This document shows, one piece after another, positions 56,780-64,000 of a stretch of DNA of 64,000 nucleotides. The DNA comes from Lepidodermella squamata (taxonomy: Eukaryota; Gastrotricha), in the NCBI GenBank assembly GCA_047495785.1, contig JBLDXI010000001.1, forward strand, positions 4,650,001 to 4,714,000, given 5' to 3'. The position numbers and the translations under genes were made by a program. Position 1 is the first letter of the stretch. Each line of letters opens with the position of its first letter. The notes under the pieces are model-generated. The model did no database searches, was not told where the DNA came from, and worked only from the letters and a program-made list of their open reading frames with translations.

Positions 56780-58735
56780 GAGAAAAACAGCTAACAGATG
56801 ACAACAAGTATAGTTGCTGGCCTAGAACCAGCTAGTTCTAATTTATGTGTAGTCAATCTGAAACAATTCGATTTCTCGCACCTTGTAACAGCAATGACAC
56901 AGGAAATTTACCTTCGACTGATCTCCAGGGCATTGTATTCGTCGCAATTTATCCACAGAAATCGATCATTCATCGTGCGTGATGACGCATGAGAAATCAA
57001 GATTTAAACTTTAGCTAATCCCTCCGCGCGTTTCTTTCCGAACATACCGCTGAGCACCATCACACGTATCAGATACAATTTGATTACAAATCGTGCAATT
57101 CTAAATTAAGAATTAAAGATAAACGATTCCATAGGTAATTTATTTCCATTGATTTTCATTCACCGATATGGCCGAATTCAGCACGGCCTATGATTCATAT
57201 TAGTGTCATTTTACTAAGCTGAATATTAAACGGCAATGTAACCATGAATGGATATGATTAACTACGAGCAATCACGATTAATTTCACATGTAATACTTGG
57301 AAAATGTTGAGACTGTGTAGAGTAGTACGAATCATTACTACGTACGTGTATTCTGCATCCATGGGGATCGCAGATTAAACCTATAATCTGATCTCTATGC
57401 GGGCATCTTCTTACAGCTAAAGATGTGGTTGCGGAAATAAGCTATATAAGAGATTTCTTGCGGCAAAGTTTACCGTGCGACAAAATTATCTGACGCAATT
57501 CATTCTAGGAAAAAAATGTTGCTCAATGCAGCAATAAAGCAGGGCATTTGTAAGTTCCGCTGTTAACACATACCTTTAGTAATAATGAATCATTCAGTAA
57601 CTCAACGACAGGTAACTCAGTTTCCACGGCGCCGATGGTTTCATCGTAGTCTACAACACCGAGTACCCAGAACGGCAATTGACAGGGGAACAACGGTGAA
57701 AACAGTTGCAGTGGAAAAAAGTGGAACAAATTGCAGCGACTGCGGCTGAACAAATGGGTGAAATCGTTTTCTTCACCGTTGTTCCCAATTCAAATGCTGG
57801 TCTGAGTACTATACGGCAACGAAAATTTCAGAATCTTTATTTTCCCCATCGCTTCTCGATTCTCGAATTATGTGTCCTGTGGGTTCCTTACATCGCAACA
57901 CAAATGTTATCCTGTCGAATGGCGTCCACCTGAAACTGCGGTTTCGCAAGGATCATCTTAGCAGTGTTACCAGCAGGTACGCCTTTGCCTTCGTGCTCGC
58001 TGACACGCGCGTCTTCCAGTCATCTCGATTAAAAAGCTCCCAGAAAGGGCGCATTCAATGCGCGCAGAGAATAATTGGCGTTATTAACAAGGTTTTGTAG
58101 CCTTTTCCCCTCCAGTGGCAGCTCGACCACTTGCTCCTTAGATTAAGCTGTCGTGGCGTTGAGTTAGGAAAATGGAAAGAAAAAATAATTTTGGCATAGC
58201 TGAAAAATAATTGACGAAAATTCAGCCGCGCCAAGACTGCATTGCAATAGCTAAGGCTCATTTTTACGGTTTAGAGAGATGAGCCCTTGAATTAGAGGAC
58301 GTCTGTTGATAACAACACAGGAATCCTTCCAGCTAGTCGGAGGAATTGCTTTTCATGTTCAGAAACCATTAGCATGGACATGAAAACGTTATTTTTGTCC
58401 TTTTCCAGGCCACATCAGAAATGGCAATAACTCATTAGCCATAAAACGCAAAATTTTCTACAGCATGTAAAATAAAATGAACACTTAGTTCACGCTAAGC
58501 CTTTCTCTCACCCATCCCGCGATGTCATATCGATGCGCCTTAGGCTGAATAAACACCGATGAGCTCTTAGCTTCAACATCACATGCTACGAACTTTGCCC
58601 GAAACAGCAGAGCAGCTGAAAACAGACAACTAGATCGATCAATGCACAGCCGGCATCGGATGAGTGAATCGCTCATTCCTGTCATTCGCGTTATTTCTTT
58701 TCTTTAAAAAAAGTGAAATTTTCCGGTTCTACAAG
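56780..58735. other. Intergenic with one exon-like fragment
   Basis: No complete gene. A minus-strand frame at about 57574-57690 reads VLGVVDYDETIGAVETELP followed by VVELLNDSLLLK to a canonical GTATGT donor. This resembles the first strands of a Cys-loop receptor, but no partner exon was found, so it may be a relic. Frames at 57.7-58.3 kb are unsupported. Confidence 0.35.
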
Positions 58736-58740
58736 CTGCA

Positions 58741-59089
58741 ATGTTCTGCAAGAATGTTATCATCTTCATGGCTTTCGCCGTTGGATTGGCTGTATGCAAT
58801 GGTAATTCTACTCAGTCTTTCTCAGAGGGTATATCGCTGTATTTTTCCCGTAGATTTATTGAGATTCAGGCAAGTGAAGTTTACTTGCAACGTGTCGCCT
58901 GCGGTACACATCAAACCATGGTACCGCGCGGGGCTTGACGAGTGTGCTAAAGATTGCATTGCTCTTGGGTCGCTGTGCAAGGGTATGCAATACTCCTGGA
59001 GGGGGACCTCGTGCTTACTCGTGAGCTCGTGCAAGGCGAATAGCATGAGCCCGGGAGGTACTGAGGTACCTTATCAGCGCATCAACTAA
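58741..59089 (+). CDS. Small secreted Cys-rich protein, PAN/apple-like
   Basis: Exons 58741-58801 and 58854-59089 (phase 1) give 98 residues. Signal peptide (MFCKNVIIFMAFAVGLAVC) then six cysteines: FTCNVSPA, DECAKDC, SLCKGMQYSW and TSCLLVSSC. The arrangement C...C..xC....C.....Y....C.L resembles a compact PAN/apple domain, in which the C..AC..C.a..Y core binds proteins or carbohydrates. The resemblance is by motif only. The frame is also open through the intron, but splicing is needed to join the leader to the Cys-rich part. Lies between the two ion-channel genes on the opposite strand. Confidence 0.65.
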
Positions 59090-59094
59090 GCGCC

Positions 59095-59760
59095 AGCAGT
59101 GCCGGAAATTTCGAAAAACGTTTTGTGAGATTTATGAGTGTATGATGAGAGTTTGAAGGGGCTGGCTAATAAAAAGTGCTGCTGATTGGTCCAGATCAGA
59201 GTTGTCCACGGGCCGGGTTCAGCCCGGGTCGGGTACGGGTGGAGCCACTCCAAATGCGACGCGCACGATCGTTGCTATGACTCCGGGATAATACGTTCAT
59301 TAGGGCGATCCATACAACTTTTGCTAAGAGTGTTTTTGCCATACAGGGTTGGCATCGATTTCCCAAGAATCACTCCTAAAGGTATCGATCGGCTCAAATC
59401 GATCGATCGATATTTCGAGGCCTCATCTGATTACCCCCTTGATATGGATATCGTTGGATAGGAAATTTTGTATAGATTCGGGAAGGTTCCCTCAATTTCC
59501 TTGCCCTTGTAATCGTGAATGCACTAGGAGCTGATGAACACGTGTCATTTGTATAGGACGCCGGGCATGAATGGGTTAAGATGGATTTCACGCCCGTCGT
59601 CAATGGAAACCATGCAGAGGGTGTGGGAAGGTCATGTTTTACATGAATTGAAAATAATTCATTAGTGGATCGCAGGACGGGAATGTTTCATCCAGGAGTC
59701 CGTCATAGCAAAGTTCAATTGACCAATCAGCATGCGCGCCAAAGTTCAACAGCTACAGCT
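59095..59760. other. Intergenic, possible hAT terminus
   Basis: Near 59197 the phrase CAGAGTTGTCCACGGGCCGG followed by CGGGTCGGGTACGGG resembles one end of GGGC-rich hAT elements, but the other end was not found. A run of ATCGATCG lies at 59397-59411. No gene supported. Confidence 0.35.
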
Positions 59761-59766
59761 ATGCTA

Positions 59767-60413
59767 CAGTATGGGGCATAAATATTGAGCCGACTTTATT
59801 TATTTACCGCGCAGTCATTTCGGCTCTGATTCAAGTATCTTATACCGTTGGAAAGTCCATGAAAAATAGTTTATTCCGCTACATTTTCGCTCAGGGGGTC
59901 TGGATCCATTAACCATTAATGCAATGATGGAGCGCTTGAGAGAATTCTCCGAAAAAAATCGAGATTACTGCTTGTTTGAAACTTGGGAGCACGATGGTGT
60001 CAAGCAATGGTGTATGGTATTACGAACTGATTTGATGGCTAGAGTTCGTAATCTTATTCGAGAGGCGACCGAGATATTGTTTGTTGATTCTTCGTCATCG
60101 ATGGATTTGTTCTTTCTACTATAACTTATAACTTATAGTTCTCTTTCACGGGAGGGGGTCTTAGTGCCCCTGCCTAGAGGGAGGGGCTGCAGGGTGGGTT
60201 ATTAGAGCACCCAACAATCAAATCAAACAGAAACAAAACCCCTCGCAAATTTGCTTCTAGCAAGGTCGTTTCTGGATCCCTTAAGAAAACTGTTAGGCGA
60301 AAAACCAATTTTTCATGGGCTTCTTTCCAACGGTATAAGATATTTGAGAATCAGAGCCGAAATGGCTGCGCTGTAAATAAATAAAGTCGGCTCAATATTT
60401 ATGCCCCATACTG
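59767..60413. mobile_element. Tc1/mariner-type MITE with long inverted repeats
   Basis: The 647-bp element begins CAGTATGGGGCATAAATATT and ends with the inverse, flanked by TA on both sides, the Tc1/mariner target. The inverted repeats are about 105 bases long with a few mismatches. The interior holds a 66-codon frame (59924-60124), listed separately. Confidence 0.8.
59924..60124 (+). pseudogene. Transposase-like fragment inside the MITE
   Basis: The frame includes a segment TDLMARVRNLIREATEILFV followed by DSSSSMD. This resembles the start of the MULE/ZSWIM-type transposase core, where a strand ending vlfvDsTh carries the first catalytic Asp. Only about 65 residues remain. It could be a fragment captured from another element by the MITE, or chance similarity. 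Confidence 0.35.
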
Positions 60414-60522
60414 TATTATAATCTGCGCGGAAATTCAGGAATATTGTATGATCAATGTAATACAATGTAATAAATTTTATTTTGACCTCATTGTTCACAA
60501 CTTTTATCACAGTGTTAAACCT

Positions 60523-61677
60523 TTAGATATAACCAGAGTTAGAAGCAACGTCTAGTGCATAACCATTTACCGCGAGAAACATCGCCGAAGCCAAAACAGC
60601 GAAGATAGCGTCGATAATGCGAAAATACCGAATCCGAATTTTCCCTCGGATTGTAACTCTCTGGCTTAGCCTCCTCGGGAAAATGCTGATGAGACCACAT
60701 AACACAAGGGAATAAATCGTCAAAGTCCAAGAGAAAAATATTCCTAGGGCAGTGTAGGTTGAAATGAACATTCTTTGTGGTTTTTCCGGGACATGGCTCA
60801 GAATGTTGTTCTGCAAAAATGTCCGAGCAAGCATCAGTGTCATGCTCACCATAGGCCGATCAGGCAAATTTGCGTCGATGAATAGGGAGGCTAAACTCAG
60901 ACTATCAAGCAGGACGCACGGAAGAAAAATGTTGACGACATAAAATTCCGGGGAGCGTCTAAATTTGAAGGAAGAATTTGCCGAGCTTCGATTTCCAAGC
61001 ATGTCCACCGTGCCAATCACAGAGCCAGTGCCTTGGAGGAACCAGCCTGTTTTTTTTGTATTGATAAACGTCGGCTTCACATCTAAATTCACTGTTGAGA
61101 AGGCGACAGCGTTGGCGAATTCTTGCATGGTAAACTCGATGAGGCATGTTTGTTCATCGAATGGAAAATTCGCGAAATTCAGGTTGCATAGCGACGAAAA
61201 TACGCCGTATCGCTGCCACGTGAACTCAAGCGTGTTTTTCTTGAGATTCTTCATGAAAAGTCGGCTGTTGAACCCAGAATTCATGCTGTAGTCGTCGAAT
61301 GTGTTCTTATGGTTGAGACTTGGCTTCCAAAAGTAGAACGGGTCCAGGGATACCGTCTTTTGCCTAGGCCAGTAGTAATTCTCGCAATTCACAGTCCAAG
61401 AAACTCGAAGAGATCCTGAGAAAGCGAAAACCTCTGTGATATCGTTGATCTCATGAAGATATTCAGCTTGGATGAAGACTGCGACTTGGGTTTGGTTGCA
61501 GATGGCTGTAGTAGCCGATCCGCCTTCAATGCATGTTGGTGAGTAGGTTTCAGGCGAAACGTTAGAACAATTAGCAATGATTTCAACCATTTGCTGCTGA
61601 ACCATGTCCGTTAGTATTTGACTATCCGTTAATACAGGCATAAGTACGAGAAACAACTTGATATCGCAAGAGATCAT
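60523..61677 (-). CDS. Cys-loop ligand-gated ion channel subunit, intronless copy 2
   Basis: One exon, 384 residues, starting MISCDIKLFLVLMPVLTDSQ (signal peptide). The Cys-loop CNLNFANFPFDEQTC is identical to that of copy 1, and the four membrane segments are in the same places. Differences concentrate in the signal peptide, the linker after M4 start and the M3-M4 loop. The M2 region reads LPDRPMVSMTLMLARTFLQ, with Gln of copy 1 changed to Arg, so pore properties may differ. The two genes are about 5 kb apart on the same strand and clearly a recent duplication; they could form a heteromeric channel. Ligand unknown. Confidence 0.88.
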   Translation of the reverse strand: MISCDIKLFLVLMPVLTDSQILTDMVQQQMVEIIANCSNVSPETYSPTCIEGGSATTAICNQTQVAVFIQAEYLHEINDITEVFAFSGSLRVSWTVNCENYYWPRQKTVSLDPFYFWKPSLNHKNTFDDYSMNSGFNSRLFMKNLKKNTLEFTWQRYGVFSSLCNLNFANFPFDEQTCLIEFTMQEFANAVAFSTVNLDVKPTFINTKKTGWFLQGTGSVIGTVDMLGNRSSANSSFKFRRSPEFYVVNIFLPCVLLDSLSLASLFIDANLPDRPMVSMTLMLARTFLQNNILSHVPEKPQRMFISTYTALGIFFSWTLTIYSLVLCGLISIFPRRLSQRVTIRGKIRIRYFRIIDAIFAVLASAMFLAVNGYALDVASNSGYI

Positions 61678-61689
61678 TGTCCTTAATAT

Positions 61690-62680
61690 GAAAAACAGGC
61701 AGCAGAATACAGCACTGATGAGCAGATGTACGATATTTGAAGGCTAAATCTCAGTCGAAGCAATGGTAGATCATTTGCTAAAACGATTCTAAATTTTCGA
61801 GAGAGAATTGCTCAGTGACGCAATCCATTTACAATAATCGATTCAGCGCCCGTATAGCAGTGTTATAATCTTGCATTACTAATTCTGCAATTTTTTCGTG
61901 AACACAGGAAACGAGAAGCTTACGCATGTGAAATGTTCCAGAAAAATCATTTTTCTTGATTTTGTTCCAGTAAATTTTCATAATTCGTGATGCAAGATCA
62001 AAATGTTGCTATGAGCACAATTGATTTGCAATACTTACCTTGAAACGACTCATCTCATGGGAAATCACGGTTGAAAGCGATTCAATCCTTCTTTTTCAGA
62101 AAAGTCACTAAAATTAATGACTATAACATGCAAACAAATTTAACCGGTTACCAGTATAGGATTTAGCGAAATAAAAAAGATGGGAAACAAATTATTTTAT
62201 CCAGCTAGGTATACCTAATACTTTCATTTATTCTCTCTTGGCTACGGACGAATTTGGGCTTTTTAATGGCTGACACTATTTCATTCCGCCATTAGATTAA
62301 ATAATTAATAACTTCAGTTTTTACGTCAACATTATGAATTGTGATTCATCGTCCCCGAATACTGAATAATATGGGTCAATTTTCTAGCGATGTTGCTATT
62401 GGTAGCAGGAGAATCACTAGAGGCTGTACTCTGAGATGGGGATCCTGTTCAATCACAGTACGGCGCATAGAGCGAAGTAGGAACGCAGAACTCAGAGCGT
62501 ATAGATAGCAGTATCGGCATAAGGGCCCCTCCTTTGGTCTTTGAATGGGCTTTGAATGGAAAGACATCACCAATAAACATCCAATAAAATTAACGCTGAA
62601 ATCGATTGGATTTGTCATTTCTTCACGTTTTATTCAGGGCATTTCAGTGCATCAAGTTATTACAACTCCGTCCTACATCA
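61690..62680. other. Intergenic with a dispersed repeat copy
   Basis: Apart from the repeat at 62460-62552 no gene is supported. Confidence 0.4.
62460..62552 (+). repeat. Dispersed repeat, copy 2
   Basis: Second copy of the unit described at 26175-26262 (ATAGAGCGAAGTAGGA ... CCTTTGGTCT), in the same orientation and nearly the same internal spacing. Confidence 0.5.
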
Positions 62681-62685
62681 AATGT

Positions 62686-63260
62686 TCAGCGCCTGCGACC
62701 GCATTTCGCAGTTTGTTTCTTAGCAGCAAATACATCTTTCGGGGATTCAGGACCGCAATGCTCTGCAATAAAGTAGGGCCGATGTTCCGCTCTTTCACGC
62801 AAGCAGTCGTGTCGCTTCAACTAAAAAAAACAAAGAAAATAATGAAGTTTTGAATTCTCAAGAAAGCAAAACGATTAATGGAGTGATTTCTCATTTCTCC
62901 CAGCGATATTTTTCATGGTCATTTGGATGGAAAACTCATGTATAGCGTGTAGCTTAGCCCCTCACCCCAGTCCTCTGATACGAATCCATCAAAATAATCC
63001 CTCGAATCCTAAGAACCTCCACGATTCAGCTAGTAGGGGGTAGGGGGTCAACTTACCGCGCAGTCACAAATAGATCGACAAAGGCCCCGTGTTAGATTGT
63101 CGAGAGCTTTCACTGCCATACCAGCCAGTTCATCTCTCTCAGCGTTATCAGCAAAAAGTTGCTTCACGTCAGCGATTCTCAAGCGATCGCGTTCGGTTGG
63201 TCTACAAATCGCACTATCTAACAAAACGCAAGCAAAAATAGCTGCCGCGAGGAAGTTCAT
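62686..63260 (-). CDS. Secreted four-Cys peptide with extra cysteines
   Basis: Exons 63057-63260 and 62686-62820 give 112 residues. Signal peptide (MNFLAAAIFACVLLDSAIC), a helix (DELAGMAVKALDNLTRGL), then the exact core C-x3-C-x8-C-x15-C with EHRPYFI before the last Cys. The phase-0 intron is three codons after core Cys 2, as in the other members, although it is longer (236 bp). Two additional cysteines occur: one directly after Cys 2 (CDC) and one in an extended 22-residue tail ending CGRRR. The GRRR end could be trimmed to a C-terminal amide. It lies 35 kb or more from the other members. Function unknown. Confidence 0.78.
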
Positions 63261-63269
63261 TTTCGCAGA

Positions 63270-64000
63270 GAATGGCGGAGAAAAAAGAGTGCGTGACTTC
63301 AGCTGACGTCTCTAGGTTGATCTCATTGACATTTTAAATTGGTCAAGGCCCGTTTAATTGAGCACTTTTAATGGGAAATGCGTCATTCTGTTTGATTCTT
63401 AACTTGTTGCAAATCAAATTAATGTGGATGAGATTTTCCATCCGACATAACATAACATAACATAACATTTCCTTTATTCTTCAGCACTTTTGAGATTCCA
63501 TCCGACATAGTGGCTAATTTCATTTGAAAACTTACTAAACTTGACGCGGCATGAAATTTAGCTCGGAGGCAAGTTTGCTTCAACACTGACTAATAATTAC
63601 GAGATACGAGTGGGCAGTTGGGTAGCGGCTGCTTCCATCGCATGGATGTTATCGAAGCTTGATCCAAATTCCAAATCTATTGATTTCCGTAACCTTTGCT
63701 AGCTAACCGTACTGCTTGACAGGATTTTTATGCTTCATTTGAAAGCAAACTAAGGAGCGGGGGAAAATTACAAATAATTTGAAACCCGGCAAGCTTCAGC
63801 CTTCAGGAAAGTTGGTTTATTCTGTGACCAGTTCCAATGAATTGAATCGGCAACCGCAGCAGGAAACCTGCTGCAATAACGCCTGATGGAAAGAGGCGCC
63901 TCCAATACGTTTTTTCTGCCACACAGACGCAAACGGCCCATTCCCCGGCCTCCGGCCTCACTCCCATGATGTTTTGTCCCTGCTGCATTGTTAAATGCCG
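63270..64000. other. Intergenic, short ATAAC repeat
   Basis: Contains (CATAA)n at about 63446-63467; no frame supported to the right edge. Confidence 0.45.

Noticed and set aside
57574-57690. Possible Cys-loop receptor exon on the minus strand
   Set aside because: The resemblance (VVDYDETIG) is weak and covers one exon only; neighbouring exons with Cys-loop or membrane segments are absent.

Overview
This is nuclear DNA of a small animal, probably an ecdysozoan or other protostome. The window holds a nuclear receptor, Cys-loop receptors, CUB-trypsin proteases, a cytochrome P450, i-type (invertebrate) lysozymes and inhibitor-knot peptides. Nearly all introns are short (about 45-100 bp) with GT..AG ends, and genes lie on both strands without operons. 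The phylum cannot be fixed from sequence alone. All gene models are hand-spliced from reading frame, splice sites and paralogue comparison; where a phase is given, the exon lengths were checked to sum in frame.

Layout: 46-1537 (-) is the 5' part of a divergent nuclear receptor running off the left edge. From 3.8 to 27.3 kb, and again at 36-37.5 kb and 62.7-63.3 kb, lies a dispersed family of tiny secreted proteins not recognised from any known family. They share a rigid spacing C-x3-C-x8-C-x15-C, an R-x-x-F motif before the last Cys, and a phase-0 intron exactly three codons after Cys 2. Eight members look intact; one divergent member and three relics were also found. This is the best candidate here for an undescribed system. 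It is interspersed with transposon debris: a hAT-like MITE with 8-bp target duplication at 10.3 kb, a second hAT-like MITE nested in a larger inverted-repeat element at 22.3-24.7 kb, and a LINE 3' relic at 24.8-25.4 kb.

27.5-30.3 kb (-) is a two-CUB trypsin. 30.8 kb (-), 34.6 kb (+) and 35.4 kb (+) are three inhibitor-cystine-knot secreted peptides with one shared phase-2 intron position. 32.0-34.0 kb is a TPR-SET (SMYD-like) protein without a visible MYND finger. 38.4-39.9 kb is a secreted CxCxC-repeat protein. 40.6-41.1 kb is a secreted Cys-rich protein with extreme codon bias. 41.7-43.3 kb is a P450. 43.6-44.3 kb (-) is a secreted four-Cys helical protein.

45.0-50.8 kb (-) holds two tandem CUB-CUB-trypsin genes with a 128-bp identical tract suggesting gene conversion. 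51.6-54.5 kb is a head-to-head pair of i-type lysozymes; one keeps the catalytic Glu/Asp, the other has Ala/Glu there. 55.6-56.8 and 60.5-61.7 kb (-) are two intronless Cys-loop receptor paralogues flanking a small secreted Cys-rich protein and a Tc1/mariner-type MITE.

Together the window is rich in secreted, disulphide-bonded products (protease zymogens, lysozymes, knottins, four-Cys peptides). By inference this suggests a region tied to secretion, defence or digestion, but no expression evidence is available from sequence.
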